A stretch of 64,000 nt of DNA from Desulfosporosinus hippei DSM 8344 (GCF_900100785.1 NZ_FNCP01000022.1:1-64000); one strand, 5' to 3'; shown: positions 35,204-44,980, counted from the stretch's first letter. Numbers and translations: made by a program. Notes: generated by a model from the letters alone, not told the origin.

Positions 35204-37831
35204 CTATTTATGAAGAAAACCTCGGAGAAGACTTGGAACTTTATCGATAGCTTCTCCTAATTTACTAGGATCTTTACCACCGGCTTGAGCCATATCCGGC
35301 TTTCCGCCCCCGCCCCCGCCGGTTATTTTTGCAACTTCCTTTATAATCTGTCCGGCATGGAGCCCGCTTAAACCTGTTGGGCTCACAGTCGTTACAAAGT
35401 TTACCTTTCCTTCACTGGCTGCCCCTAAGACGATAACTCCCGATTTCATTTTATCGCGTAATAAGTCCGCCATTTGACGAAGACCTTCCATGTCAGGAGC
35501 ATGCACTTGAGCTGCAATAACTGTAATTCCATCAATCTCAGTCGCTTTATTTAACAACCCATCAACTTCATTCTTAGCCAACTTTGCTTGCAGTTGACTA
35601 ATTTCTCGTTCAAGCTCCTTCATTTGAGTCATTAAAGTGTTAACCCTTTTTCCAATCTCTAAGGGCTGTGCTTTTAGAGACTGGGAGACTTCGCTTACCT
35701 GCTCATCAAGAGAACGTAGATATGCCAAGGCTTCTAAGCCGGCAACAGCCTCAATCCGGCGCAGGCCGGCTCCAATTCCACCTTCGCTGAGGATTTTCAC
35801 AAGTCCTATTTCCCCTGTATTGCTTACATGAGTTCCCCCACACAGTTCTTTGCTGAAGGATCCCATGCCCACTACTCTCACACTGTCTCCGTATTTCTCT
35901 CCAAAAAGTGCTGTAGCACCGCTTTCTTTGGCCTCTTTCAAGGACATTTCCGTTGCCTTAACAGGCATATTCTTTAGAACCGCTTCGTTAATCAGCCCTT
36001 CAACTGCCCTTAGGCTATCCGGCGTCAGAGGAGAAAAGTGGGTGAAGTCAAACCGCAAGCGTTCCGGGCTTACTAATGACCCCGCCTGCTGAACGTGTTC
36101 CCCTAATACTGAACGCAGAGCCGACTGCAGAAGGTGTGTCGCACTGTGATGTCTGGTGGTAGCTAAGCGATCTGTATTATCAATTTCCACTTCTACAGGT
36201 TCGCCAACATGAAATACCCCGGTCTTAACCTCGACTCGATGATATAAAGTTCCTGTCACGCCCTTTTTAACGTCGAGGACACGTGCTTCAGCACGGGAGG
36301 TTCGAATTAGGCCTACATCAGAGACCTGACCGCCGCTTTCGGCATAAAAAGGACTCTCTGTAAGGAAAACCAGCACTTCTTCGCCCTCACCAGCATCCTG
36401 TACCTCCTTGCCACTGACAAAAAGGCCCTCAATTTGCGTAGATAAAGCTACTTTATCATAGCCAACAAAAGTAGTCGCCCCTAAGGATTTTGCTCTTTCT
36501 GCAACCTCTGGGCTCTCAACTACTGCACGCATCTGTTGCGACTGTTCTTTAGCCCGGAGGCGATGTTCCTCAGCAGCAGTTTCGAAAGTTACCATGTCGA
36601 CAGACAAACCTTGTTCTACCAGCATTTCCTCGGTTAATTCCACGGGGAAGCCATATGTTTCATATAAATAAAAAGCATCAGTTCCGGATAATACGTTTTC
36701 CCCTTTTTCAACAAGCCCTCTGACCTTCTCCTGTAATAACTGAGTGCCTTGCTCTAAGGTTGCCTGGAAATTCTTTTCTTCTAAATTTAAGTGGCTTAAA
36801 ATGAAATTCTCATTTTCTTTAAGTTCCGGATAAGCATGAGCATAGTCTCTTTGAATAATTCTAAAGGCCGATTCCAAGAATGGTTTATCAATTCCTAAGA
36901 GCTTAGCAAAGCGGACAGCACGGCGTAAGATACGACGCAGCACATAACCTCTACCTTCATTATTAGGACGTATCCCGTCTGAAAGCATAAAGGAAACCGC
37001 TCTGACATGGTCAGATACAACTTTAAGAGCTAAGTCATTCTTAGCATTCTCTTTATATTTAACCCCTGCCAAGGCAGCTACATGATCAATAATCGGCCGG
37101 AATAAATCCGTATCGAAATTCGTCTCCACACCCTGCATCACAGAAGCAATTCGCTCTAAGCCCATCCCGGTATCAATATTTTGCTTAGGGAGGGGAGTCA
37201 ATACCCCTGCTTCATCGCGGTTATACTGCATAAAGACCAGATTCCAGATTTCCAGGAAACGATCACAATCACACCCTATAGCACAACCTGGTTTGCCACA
37301 CCCTCTGGCTACACCGAGATCGACATAAATCTCCGAACAAGGGCCACAGGGTCCTGTCGGCCCGGCTGCCCAAAAGTTCTCCGGGTCACCAACGATGCGA
37401 TCGGATTTAACACCTGCTTTTTCCCATATCTCTCTTGCTTCAGTGTCTTCGGGGTAAATTGTTATCCATAGTTTTTCGACAGGGATTTTTAAGACCGTAG
37501 TTATATACTCCCAGGCCCAAGGAATCGCTTCCTTTTTAAAGTAATCGCCGAAGGAGAAATTGCCCAACATTTCAAAGTATGTATGATGACGAGCGGTTTT
37601 ACCTACTTCTTCCAGATCCGGAGTACGAACGCACTTCTGAGCAGTCGTTGCTCTTGGCATGGGTGGTTCAACTTGGCGTTGAAAATATGGTTTAAAAGGA
37701 ACCATGCCTGCAACTGTTAACAACAAGGTCGGATCATCTTTGGGAATAAGTGATGCACTGGGTAAGATTGTGTGTCCTTTCGCCTCGAAGTACTTAAGAA
37801 ACATGTCCCTTAATTCATTACCAGAATACAA
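35204..37831 (-). CDS. alaS: Alanyl-tRNA synthetase
   Basis: 875 residues, full length. The class II core has FEMLGNFSFGDYFKKEAI and NTDTDLFRPI-like sequence; the editing domain has HSATHLLQSALR and CGGTHV (Zn ligands); the C-terminal C-Ala domain ends with GGGGGGKPDMAQAGG. It charges tRNA-Ala and clears mischarged Ser/Gly. TTG start with AAAGGGG upstream. A short attenuator-like leader and a near-consensus promoter lie at 37858-38007. Confidence 0.97.
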   Translation of the reverse strand: MYSGNELRDMFLKYFEAKGHTILPSASLIPKDDPTLLLTVAGMVPFKPYFQRQVEPPMPRATTAQKCVRTPDLEEVGKTARHHTYFEMLGNFSFGDYFKKEAIPWAWEYITTVLKIPVEKLWITIYPEDTEAREIWEKAGVKSDRIVGDPENFWAAGPTGPCGPCSEIYVDLGVARGCGKPGCAIGCDCDRFLEIWNLVFMQYNRDEAGVLTPLPKQNIDTGMGLERIASVMQGVETNFDTDLFRPIIDHVAALAGVKYKENAKNDLALKVVSDHVRAVSFMLSDGIRPNNEGRGYVLRRILRRAVRFAKLLGIDKPFLESAFRIIQRDYAHAYPELKENENFILSHLNLEEKNFQATLEQGTQLLQEKVRGLVEKGENVLSGTDAFYLYETYGFPVELTEEMLVEQGLSVDMVTFETAAEEHRLRAKEQSQQMRAVVESPEVAERAKSLGATTFVGYDKVALSTQIEGLFVSGKEVQDAGEGEEVLVFLTESPFYAESGGQVSDVGLIRTSRAEARVLDVKKGVTGTLYHRVEVKTGVFHVGEPVEVEIDNTDRLATTRHHSATHLLQSALRSVLGEHVQQAGSLVSPERLRFDFTHFSPLTPDSLRAVEGLINEAVLKNMPVKATEMSLKEAKESGATALFGEKYGDSVRVVGMGSFSKELCGGTHVSNTGEIGLVKILSEGGIGAGLRRIEAVAGLEALAYLRSLDEQVSEVSQSLKAQPLEIGKRVNTLMTQMKELEREISQLQAKLAKNEVDGLLNKATEIDGITVIAAQVHAPDMEGLRQMADLLRDKMKSGVIVLGAASEGKVNFVTTVSPTGLSGLHAGQIIKEVAKITGGGGGGKPDMAQAGGKDPSKLGEAIDKVPSLLRGFLHK

Positions 37832-37857
37832 TTATGAACACCCCTTTAAATTCAATA

Positions 37858-37911
37858 AAAAAAATAATCTCTCCCTTTTAATCAGGGACGAGATTTTTTC
37901 GGGATCACCCT
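37858..37911 (-). promoter_or_regulatory. Attenuator-like leader of alaS
   Basis: On the minus strand the leader holds a T-box-like AGGGTGATCCCG (37900-37911) followed by a terminator with arms AATCTC/GAGATT plus CCC/GGG (37866-37895) and eight T. Alternating CCC and GGG blocks upstream allow competing pairings. The promoter-to-gene distance (about 140 bases) is too short for a full T-box stem I, so this is either a minimal T-box or a different attenuator. Confidence 0.6.
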
Positions 37912-37977
37912 GCTATCTTTCGGGCTATCGATACTTTTAACTTTCTCACTTAACTATAAAATTTCCATTGTTTATCA

Positions 37978-38007
37978 AGTATATACAGTGGATGTCTTAT
38001 TTGTCAA
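37978..38007 (-). promoter_or_regulatory. Promoter of alaS
   Basis: TTGACA (38002-38007), 18 bases, TATACT (37978-37983) on the minus strand. It directly follows the AI-2E transporter gene stop at 38013. Confidence 0.82.
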
Positions 38008-38012
38008 CTAGA

Positions 38013-39071
38013 TTAAACTTTTGTTGACACCAGCCGAAAATAAATATGTTTAAAAACAACTCGAATAACCGCAGCCAAAGGAACCGCTAAAAACAAGCCC
38101 CAAAAACCGGCGATTTCTCCAAAAGCTAAGAGGGCAAATACAATCCAGAGAGGATGAAGACCGACACTATCACCCATAAGCTTTGGCGATATTACATTTC
38201 CCTCCAGTTGCTGGACAAAGAAAATTATCAAAGCTACCTTTAAAGCCATAACCGGGGAATGGGTTAAAGCCAATAGTACAGCAGGAACTGCTCCAATAGC
38301 CGGCCCAAAATAAGGAATGAGGTCAAAAACTCCACAGATAAGTCCGATTAAGAGGGCATAATCCATTCCAACCAACCTTACACCTATGCCAATAAGTGTC
38401 CCCACGATTATAGCGACAAATAGATCTCCTCTTAAGTATTGCCTAACAACATGGTTAATATCTTGCCATAACCGTCTCCATTCCATCCTCCAGCGTTGGG
38501 GGATAATCCGGAAAAACCCCTCTCTTAAGTCCTTCCAGTCGGCCAAAAAATAGATGGCAATCACCGGTGATAGCATGTAAAGAGTCACTGAGGATAGTGC
38601 TTTGGGCAAGTTATCCAAAAAAAGGTTAAGTCGGTCAGCCAAAATACTCTCGCCTTCAACCAAATGTTCATCTAAAACAAGGGCAACCCGACTTGGTAAG
38701 CCTGTGGCCTTAAATTGGTTTCGAAATTCATCTATCCTATCCGCAACTGACTGAATGGTCTGAGGCAATATTACCACTAATTTACTAAGCTCATTATATA
38801 TTATAGGAATTACCAAAAAAATAGCCGTAGCACAGCAAGTAATGATTAAGATAAATACAAGGGCAATAGCTTTATTTCGGCTTATACTATAACTCTCAAG
38901 AACATCCACCAATGGATTTAACAAATAAGCAAGCACAAAAGCCAAAAAAAACGGACCGAGAATTGCTCTTACCCTGAAAAGAATCAGTATCCCCAGCAGC
39001 GAACATATTCCTACAAAAATCCACTTATAATTCTTAGATTTCATAAGCCAAGAGAGCACACTTCCTTTCAA
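38013..39071 (-). CDS. AI-2E family transporter (permease PerM type)
   Basis: 352 residues with about seven or eight membrane segments: an N-terminal pair (ILILFRVRAILGPFFLAFVLAYLLNP), a long soluble loop with YLRGDLFVAIIVGTLIGIG, and PYFGPAIGAVPAVLLAL and HPLWIVFALLAFGEIAGFWGLFLAVPLAAV, the family's conserved C-terminal half. Some members export Na+ or signal molecules; most have no known substrate. The TTG at 39071 has no clear binding site, so the start is uncertain. It precedes alaS in several Firmicutes, as here. Confidence 0.88.
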   Translation of the reverse strand: MKGSVLSWLMKSKNYKWIFVGICSLLGILILFRVRAILGPFFLAFVLAYLLNPLVDVLESYSISRNKAIALVFILIITCCATAIFLVIPIIYNELSKLVVILPQTIQSVADRIDEFRNQFKATGLPSRVALVLDEHLVEGESILADRLNLFLDNLPKALSSVTLYMLSPVIAIYFLADWKDLREGFFRIIPQRWRMEWRRLWQDINHVVRQYLRGDLFVAIIVGTLIGIGVRLVGMDYALLIGLICGVFDLIPYFGPAIGAVPAVLLALTHSPVMALKVALIIFFVQQLEGNVISPKLMGDSVGLHPLWIVFALLAFGEIAGFWGLFLAVPLAAVIRVVFKHIYFRLVSTKV

Positions 39072-39157
39072 GGTTCTAAGAAAAACTCAGACCTTACAAA
39101 CAATTGGAGACAAAGGTCCTGAAGGCCTAGCTGAACAATTAGAGCTTACAAAAATCA

Positions 39158-39180
39158 AAAAGCGCGCGATGCGCGCTTTT
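39158..39180 (-). terminator. Terminator after the zinc-ribbon gene
   Basis: AAAAGCGCGC/GCGCGCTTTT, 10-bp stem with a 3-base loop and T-run on the minus strand. Confidence 0.93.
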
Positions 39181-39198
39181 ATCTAAAATATAAACAAG

Positions 39199-39393
39199 TC
39201 ACTCAATAGCAGCACAAGGAACATTTGGATTAAGGCTTGGATCATCCCAGGCAACTAGAGAACCGTCCTCAGCCAAATCATATATAACCACTTTATCTGT
39301 TTGGGTAGCAAACTCAACACAGCAGTCCCAACAATAAAACTGCTCAACGCCAACTTTCCCTATAGCTCTTCCACCGCAAACCGGACAATTCAT
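39199..39393 (-). CDS. Small zinc-ribbon protein
   Basis: 64 residues. Two Cys pairs (CPVC near the start, then CWDCC) form a zinc-ribbon. The rest (VVIYDLAEDGSLVAWDDP) is acidic. I know no function. Its start overlaps the end of the PRC-barrel gene by four bases (ATGA), so they are translationally coupled and probably act together. Confidence 0.75.
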   Translation of the reverse strand: MNCPVCGGRAIGKVGVEQFYCWDCCVEFATQTDKVVIYDLAEDGSLVAWDDPSLNPNVPCAAIE

Positions 39394-39884
39394 GATCGCA
39401 TTCCCCCTTCATTTGCTTGATCCAAGGGGGATACTTGGTTATCAACAATTAAGATATCTTTTCCATCGATCATAACATGCGGCTTCAGAATCGTTCCCCG
39501 CCCATGAAGCAGGTCAGAGAAAAGACCGTCGGAAACCTCGAATCCTACCATTTTTTCTATGGAATCATCGAGAAAAACATCTTCAATTGTACCTCTTGCG
39601 TCTCCACCTTGAGTATAGACTTCATTACCTACCTTGTCAGACCACCGTGTCCCCTTAAGTTCTTCTATAGTCTTTTCACTAACAGTAAGGGCGTCCTTGC
39701 CAACAGTCACAATAGCCTTCCGAGGAATACCTTTCGCAGAGTGGAAAAAGTGCCCACCTTCCAGGAGAACTCCGACTACCTCATCTCTATCATTGTCAAG
39801 AACCAGATCATGTACCCAACCTATAGAATTTCCACTCTTTAAATCCAAGACTGGTAGTCCGACAATCTCACGAGAGCGTCTCAT
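39390..39884 (-). CDS. PRC-barrel domain protein
   Basis: 164 residues. Two PRC-barrel-like units are visible: GLPVLDLKSGNSIGWVHDLVLDNDRDEVVGVLLEG and KVGNEVYTQGGDARGTIEDVFLDDSIEKMVGFEVSDG, joined by a short linker. PRC-barrel proteins occur in RNA processing (RimM) and in small adaptor proteins; in Firmicutes such genes often precede mnmA or alaS. Function here unknown. It lies 75 bases downstream of mnmA and overlaps the zinc-ribbon gene. Confidence 0.8.
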   Translation of the reverse strand: MRRSREIVGLPVLDLKSGNSIGWVHDLVLDNDRDEVVGVLLEGGHFFHSAKGIPRKAIVTVGKDALTVSEKTIEELKGTRWSDKVGNEVYTQGGDARGTIEDVFLDDSIEKMVGFEVSDGLFSDLLHGRGTILKPHVMIDGKDILIVDNQVSPLDQANEGGMRS

Positions 39885-39959
39885 CCTTCTTCCACCTCGC
39901 TAAAAATAATTTCTATCTATACTCTGCCCTACTACATCAAACTTTATTCATACCCAAGT

Positions 39960-41096
39960 CTAACCACGAACCACGGACTTGGAACCACGATCTCGGCCCC
40001 GAGGATCAGAAATAATCTTCCCCCCGCCAACCACCAAGTTTCCTTGATAAAAGACAACTGCCTGCCCCGGAGTCACTGCACGCTGAGGTTCATCAAACTG
40101 AACCATTACTCCATACCCTGATCCGATTTCTCCCGGAATAATTGTAGCCGGCGCACCAGATGAGTTATAACGAATTTTAGCATGGACTTTTATCGGTTCG
40201 GTTAACTCAGGTATAGATATCCAATTAAGATCTTCGGCCCAAAGGGTATCTGTGAAGACATCCTTATCTTCACCTAAGACCACCTCATTACGCTCAGGAT
40301 TTAGTCCGACGACAAACATTGGCTTACCAAAGGTAACTCCTAGACCTTTTCTCTGTCCAACGGTGAAATGGATTATACCTTCGTGCCGACCCAGCTTTTT
40401 TCCTGCCAGATCTACAAAATCACCAGGCTTAATAGGAACTTCCGAGCGTTCCTTTAGAAAAGAAGCATAATCATCGTCAGGGATAAAACAGATCTCTTGG
40501 CTTTCAGGTTTATCTCCCACACCAAGGCCACGTTCTCTAGCCATTTCCCTAATATGCTCCTTTTTGTAATCCGCTAGAGGGAATAAGGTATGTTTAAGCT
40601 GTTCTTGCGTCAACATGTACAGAGCATAGGTCTGATCCTTGCGTTGATCTGCGCTTCTACTTAAAAGAAATCGTTCACTGCTCGGATCCCTAAGCACCTG
40701 GGCATAATGACCGGTTGCGATGAACTCAGCTCCTAATCCACGAGCTTTTCGCAGCATCTCTCCAAATTTAACATGCCTATTACAGGCCAAGCAAGGATTT
40801 GGGGTTTCTCCATACAAATAAGACTGGGTGAAATAATCTACCACAGTCTCCTTAAAATAAGAACGAAAGTTCATGACGTAATGGGGAATTCCAAGTATAA
40901 AAGCAACTCTTCTGGCATCATCGATAGCCGAGTTAGAGCAACAACCCCCTTCGACTTCCGGACCTGTTGGATCCCAGATCTGTAAAGTCACCCCAATCAC
41001 GTCATAGCCTTCTTCTTTGAGCAAAGCGGCGGCCATGGAACTATCCACACCGCCACTCATACCCACAACAACTTTAGGTTTTGTAGCCAGAGTCAT
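39960..41096 (-). CDS. mnmA: tRNA-specific 2-thiouridylase MnmA
   Basis: 378 residues. PP-loop GMSGGVDSSMAA near the start, catalytic Cys in NPCLACNRHVKFG, second Cys in SQEICFIPDDDY, and TVGQRKGLGV in the middle. It adds sulfur to U34 of tRNA-Lys, -Glu and -Gln. Sulfur comes from the neighbouring IscS. Follows iscU by 7 bases; the group iscR-iscS-iscU-mnmA is a standard Firmicute sulfur-trafficking operon. Ends DPRGRDRGSKSVVRG. Confidence 0.97.
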   Translation of the reverse strand: MTLATKPKVVVGMSGGVDSSMAAALLKEEGYDVIGVTLQIWDPTGPEVEGGCCSNSAIDDARRVAFILGIPHYVMNFRSYFKETVVDYFTQSYLYGETPNPCLACNRHVKFGEMLRKARGLGAEFIATGHYAQVLRDPSSERFLLSRSADQRKDQTYALYMLTQEQLKHTLFPLADYKKEHIREMARERGLGVGDKPESQEICFIPDDDYASFLKERSEVPIKPGDFVDLAGKKLGRHEGIIHFTVGQRKGLGVTFGKPMFVVGLNPERNEVVLGEDKDVFTDTLWAEDLNWISIPELTEPIKVHAKIRYNSSGAPATIIPGEIGSGYGVMVQFDEPQRAVTPGQAVVFYQGNLVVGGGKIISDPRGRDRGSKSVVRG

Positions 41097-41103
41097 TCTT
41101 CAT

Positions 41104-41481
41104 CTATTCCTTTTTCTGATGATTATCGCGATAATTTTCGATGGCTTTATGCAGGGCATCCGCAGCTAAATTAGAGCAATGCATTTTCGACTCCGGAAGT
41201 CCTCCCAGAGCTTCTGCTACAGCCTTATTGGAGATTTCCATTGCTTCATCAATGGTTTTTCCCTTAACCATTTCAGTCACCATGCTGCTGGTTGCAACTG
41301 CAGCTCCACAGCCAAAGGTTTTAAATTTTACGTCTTTAATAATGTCCCCTTCGATATCTAAATATATACGCATAATGTCCCCGCACTTGGCGTTTCCTAC
41401 TTCACCCACACCGTCTGCATTTTCTAACTCCCCTACATTCCTGGGATTTGTAAAATGATCCATTACTTTTTCTGTATACAT
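41104..41481 (-). CDS. iscU: Iron-sulfur cluster scaffold IscU
   Basis: 125 residues of the IscU/NifU-N family. The three ligand Cys are in GNAKCGDIMRI, FGCGAAVATSSM and KMHCSNLAADAL. Builds Fe-S clusters with sulfur from IscS. AAGGAG precedes the ATG; the gene lies 17 bases after iscS and 7 before mnmA. Confidence 0.95.
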   Translation of the reverse strand: MYTEKVMDHFTNPRNVGELENADGVGEVGNAKCGDIMRIYLDIEGDIIKDVKFKTFGCGAAVATSSMVTEMVKGKTIDEAMEISNKAVAEALGGLPESKMHCSNLAADALHKAIENYRDNHQKKE

Positions 41482-41498
41482 TTCTTCCTCACTCCTTA

Positions 41499-42683
41499 TT
41501 ATACATGTTTTGAACGAACAACCTGATCATATAGGGGAGACATCATTCGCAACCGCTCCACAATCTTAGGCAATTGTTCAAGGACATTATCAATTTCTTC
41601 TTCAGTATTTTGACGCCCAAGGGAAAAACGCAGTGAACCATGGGCGATCTCGTGAATCAACCCCATACCAAGTAAAACATGGGAAGGATCAAGTGAACCT
41701 GAGGTACAGGCCGAACCACTCGAAGCCGCTATACCCAGCATATCCAGAGAGAGCAACAAGGACTCCCCTTCAACATAACGAATACTGACATTCACATTAT
41801 TGGGTAACCGCTTTTCCCCTAAAGGTCCATTAACTTTTACAAATTCAATACGATCTAAGATACCATTCATTAGTTTGTCACGGAGTTTTGTTTGCTTTTG
41901 AGCATCTTCAGCCATTCGTTGCCCTGCTAGCTCACAGGCTTTGCCAAACCCAATGATTCCCGGAGTATTCTCAGTTCCCGAGCGGCGCTTGCGTTCTTGT
42001 CCGCCTCCATGAACCAATGGTACAATTCGTACTCCTTTGCGAACATAGAGGGCACCTACTCCTTTAGGGCCATAGATCTTATGACTCGATACAGTTAGCA
42101 AGTCTACATTCATCTCATCAACATTAACCGGAATCTTCCCCAGAGACTGAACCGCATCAACATGAAAAACGATTCCATGTTCCTTGGCCAACTTGCCGAT
42201 TTCTGCAATAGGTTGAATCGATCCAACCTCGTTATTGGCATGCATGACAGTAATTAAAATTGTGTCCGGCCTGATAGCCTTCTGAACGGCGTCAACGGAT
42301 ATTACTCCCTCTTCGTCGACAGGTATAACTGTTAAATCAAATCCGTTTTTTTCTAAATGCTCACAAGTTTCCAGAACAGCGTGATGCTCAATACACGAAG
42401 TAATAATATGCTTACCCTTGGTGCGAAGCGCTTCAGCAGTTCCGAGAATCGCCAAATTATCTGCCTCAGTTCCTCCGCTGGTAAATGTAATCTCCTTAGG
42501 ATTAGCTCCGATTAATTCGGCCACCTGAGTACGGGCTTGCTCTAAAGCTTGTTTGGCTTCCCTGCCAAAACCGTGGACGCTTGAGGGATTTCCGTACTTT
42601 TCCGTGTAATATGTCATCATAACTGAAGCCACTTCAGGGTCAACCGGGGTTGTTGCACTATGATCTAAATATACTCTCCGCAT
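41499..42683 (-). CDS. iscS: Cysteine desulfurase IscS
   Basis: 394 residues from MRRVYLDHSATTPVDPEV. The PLP Lys is in VSSHKIYGPKGVGA, and the active-site Cys loop reads ASSGSACTSGSLDPSHVL. It takes sulfur from cysteine for IscU and MnmA. I prefer the ATG at 42683 (AGGGAG 8 bases upstream) over the GTG three codons earlier. It follows iscR by about 30 bases. Confidence 0.96.
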   Translation of the reverse strand: MRRVYLDHSATTPVDPEVASVMMTYYTEKYGNPSSVHGFGREAKQALEQARTQVAELIGANPKEITFTSGGTEADNLAILGTAEALRTKGKHIITSCIEHHAVLETCEHLEKNGFDLTVIPVDEEGVISVDAVQKAIRPDTILITVMHANNEVGSIQPIAEIGKLAKEHGIVFHVDAVQSLGKIPVNVDEMNVDLLTVSSHKIYGPKGVGALYVRKGVRIVPLVHGGGQERKRRSGTENTPGIIGFGKACELAGQRMAEDAQKQTKLRDKLMNGILDRIEFVKVNGPLGEKRLPNNVNVSIRYVEGESLLLSLDMLGIAASSGSACTSGSLDPSHVLLGMGLIHEIAHGSLRFSLGRQNTEEEIDNVLEQLPKIVERLRMMSPLYDQVVRSKHV

Positions 42684-42722
42684 TGGGCTCACTCCCTTGT
42701 AATTAACTTTGATGCAAATAGT

Positions 42723-43175
42723 CTAAATGTAGTACATATATAAGCTTCGATCCGATTCAATCTTTTTGGCATCTTCCAGCATTGTTTCAAGTGTGATTGA
42801 ATCAAGAACCTCCGCGATGGAATCCCTAACTTTCTCCCAAATTGTCCGAGTGACACAAAACTCAGCTTTGGAGCAAATTTCCGGATCCTCCTCTGACACG
42901 CAATCAGTTGGGGCAATTGGCCCTTCTAATACACGGATGATATCACCAATTTTGATCTTATCCGGTTCTTTTCCTAATAGGTAACCACCTTGAGCACCAC
43001 GAACACTTTTAACCAGCCCAGCTTTACGTAAACCGGATACAAGCTGCTCTAAATAATGTTCTGATATACTCTGCCTCTCTGCAATGCTTTTCAAAGAAAT
43101 CGGACCTTCACCCATATGTTGAGCTAAATCAAACATGGCTTTTACGCCATATCGACCTTTGGTCGAGAGTTTCAA
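42723..43175 (-). CDS. iscR: Rrf2-family regulator IscR
   Basis: 150 residues. The winged helix (MKLSTKGRYGVKAMFDLAQH, then ISEHYLEQLVSGLRKAGLVKSVRGAQGGYLL) is followed by three Cys (DCVSEEDPEICSKAEFC) that would hold a 2Fe-2S cluster. It controls Fe-S and sulfur genes downstream and probably its own promoter. TTG start with GAGGTG 7 bases upstream. Confidence 0.93.
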   Translation of the reverse strand: MKLSTKGRYGVKAMFDLAQHMGEGPISLKSIAERQSISEHYLEQLVSGLRKAGLVKSVRGAQGGYLLGKEPDKIKIGDIIRVLEGPIAPTDCVSEEDPEICSKAEFCVTRTIWEKVRDSIAEVLDSITLETMLEDAKKIESDRSLYMYYI

Positions 43176-43237
43176 ACACCCTCACCTCTTTTCCGCGATC
43201 TGAACCTTTATTCTTTTTATATTCTTTATTTGTTTAT

Positions 43238-43266
43238 ATCTTATTAAAATACTCGGGATTTGTCAA
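43238..43266 (-). promoter_or_regulatory. Promoter of the isc operon
   Basis: TTGACA (43261-43266), 17 bases, TAAGAT (43238-43243). The spacer contains CCCGAGTATTTTA, which could be an Rrf2 half-site, so autoregulation by IscR is plausible. The rest of 43270-43440 shows no gene. Confidence 0.7.
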
Positions 43267-43450
43267 GTCTGATGTTCACTATGCTTCAGAAGTTATTCAC
43301 TTAGTATATTAGCCTAAAAAGGAGCTCTTTACTGTGATCTGAGTAACAATTTTCAACGCAAATCCTCTTACAATAAGCATTTGTCTGATCCACATGATAT
43401 AATTCTTCAAAAGCCTCGGGACGATTAGAGTATTGAAAGGAACAGCAATC

Positions 43451-44749
43451 ATGGATCTTTTTTCAGCCACATTTAATCAACATCAAGTCGCTCCCCTTGC
43501 AGAGCGAATGCGTCCCCGAACACTTGACGAATATATTGGTCAAACTCAAATATTAGGATCCGGAAAACTCCTGCGTCGAGCTATTGAGGCAGACCGGGTT
43601 TCATCCTTAATCCTTTATGGACCACCGGGAACAGGAAAAACTTCTTTAGCACAAGTGATTGCTGCTAAAGCAACCTCTCGTTTTGTTCGTATCAATGCGG
43701 TTACTTCCGGTGTTAAAGACATCCGCGAAATTATTACCCAGGCGGGAGAGGAACTACACCTTTACGGAAAACGAACTTTAGTATTCTGTGATGAAGTTCA
43801 TCGCTTCAATAAAGGCCAGCAAGATGCTCTCTTGCCTGCCGTCGAAAACGGAACCATAACCTTCATAGGAGCAACAACAGAAAACCCATTCTTTGAACTA
43901 AACTCCGCACTCCTCAGCCGCTCCACGCTTTTTAAACTTGAACTACTTGAACCTTCAGAAATTCTCCTTGGACTGGAGCAGGCCTTAAAGGATACAGAGC
44001 GAGGGTTAGGCCAATATCAGGTGGAAATATCCTCTGACGCCTGGGAGCATTGGCTCAATTTTGCCAATGGAGATTTACGTCGCGCTCTTAATGCCTTAGA
44101 ATTGGCGGTTCTGACAACTCCACCGGAAAACGGAATCCGACGAATTAATCTGGAAATCGCTGAAGAATCCATTCAACAACGGGCTATACGATTTGATAAA
44201 TCAGGAGATAATCATTATGACATCATTTCCGCATTTATTAAAAGTATGCGGGGTTCAGATCCCGATGCGGCACTCTATTGGTTAGCAGTTTTATTAGAAG
44301 CAGGTGAAGATCCACGGTTTATCATTCGCCGAATTATAGTCCACGCCTCAGAAGACGTTGGTCTTGCTGATCCAATGGTCATGCTACAAGCACATGCCGC
44401 TGCCAATGCACTTGAGTGGTTAGGTTTACCTGAAGCAAGAATTCCTATAGCTCAGGCAGTTCTGGCGATCACAACAGCTCCGAAAAGCAATAGTGTTGTC
44501 ACAAGCATCGATAAGGCCATGAATTATGTAAAAAAACACCCTACCGGAGAAGTACCCGCCCAGCTTAAAGATGCTCACTACCCTGGTGCAGACAAACTAG
44601 GAAACGGAAAAGGATATCTTTATCCCCATGCCTACCCTAATCACTGGGTTGACCAAACTTACCTGCCCTCATCCGTACAAGGAGAAACCTTTTACATTCC
44701 CTCAGAAATAGGAAAAGATCGTTTTCTAAATCCCAAAGCATCAAAATAA
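43451..44749 (+). CDS. rarA: Replication-associated AAA+ ATPase RarA/MgsA
   Basis: 432 residues from MDLFSATFNQHQVAPLAERMRP. Walker A is YGPPGTGKTSLAQ, Walker B VFCDEVHRFNK, sensor 1 GATTENPFFE. The C-terminal tetramerisation part begins near IRFDKSGDNHYDIISAFIKSMRGSDPDAAL. It acts at stalled replication forks. I start it at the ATG at 43451 (AAAGGA upstream); the longer frame adds six residues. Divergent from iscR, as in many relatives. Confidence 0.96.
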   Translation: MDLFSATFNQHQVAPLAERMRPRTLDEYIGQTQILGSGKLLRRAIEADRVSSLILYGPPGTGKTSLAQVIAAKATSRFVRINAVTSGVKDIREIITQAGEELHLYGKRTLVFCDEVHRFNKGQQDALLPAVENGTITFIGATTENPFFELNSALLSRSTLFKLELLEPSEILLGLEQALKDTERGLGQYQVEISSDAWEHWLNFANGDLRRALNALELAVLTTPPENGIRRINLEIAEESIQQRAIRFDKSGDNHYDIISAFIKSMRGSDPDAALYWLAVLLEAGEDPRFIIRRIIVHASEDVGLADPMVMLQAHAAANALEWLGLPEARIPIAQAVLAITTAPKSNSVVTSIDKAMNYVKKHPTGEVPAQLKDAHYPGADKLGNGKGYLYPHAYPNHWVDQTYLPSSVQGETFYIPSEIGKDRFLNPKASK

Positions 44750-44865
44750 ATAAGAAAAACGCGTCAGCTTAGTTGTCCTTACGCTTCAGATGAAGACACT
44801 ATCTTCTCACCCATTAGCCTAGTTACTGTCTATAACCTTCGTTCGTTTATACTTTTTGATAGTAA

Positions 44866-44907
44866 AATAAAAGCGATGCCCAACTTATATTGGGCGTCGC
44901 TTTTATT
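44866..44907. terminator. Bidirectional terminator between rarA and trxA
   Basis: About 18-bp stem (44866-44883 with 44890-44907) with one G-T pair and A/T-rich ends on both sides. The remaining 44750-44980 has nothing else I can see. Confidence 0.93.
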
Positions 44908-44980
44908 CCTATCGACATTGTTCACTTGAGTAGTTGATTGAGGCTAATCCTTCTCTAATTAAAGACGGGATTATGCGAAA

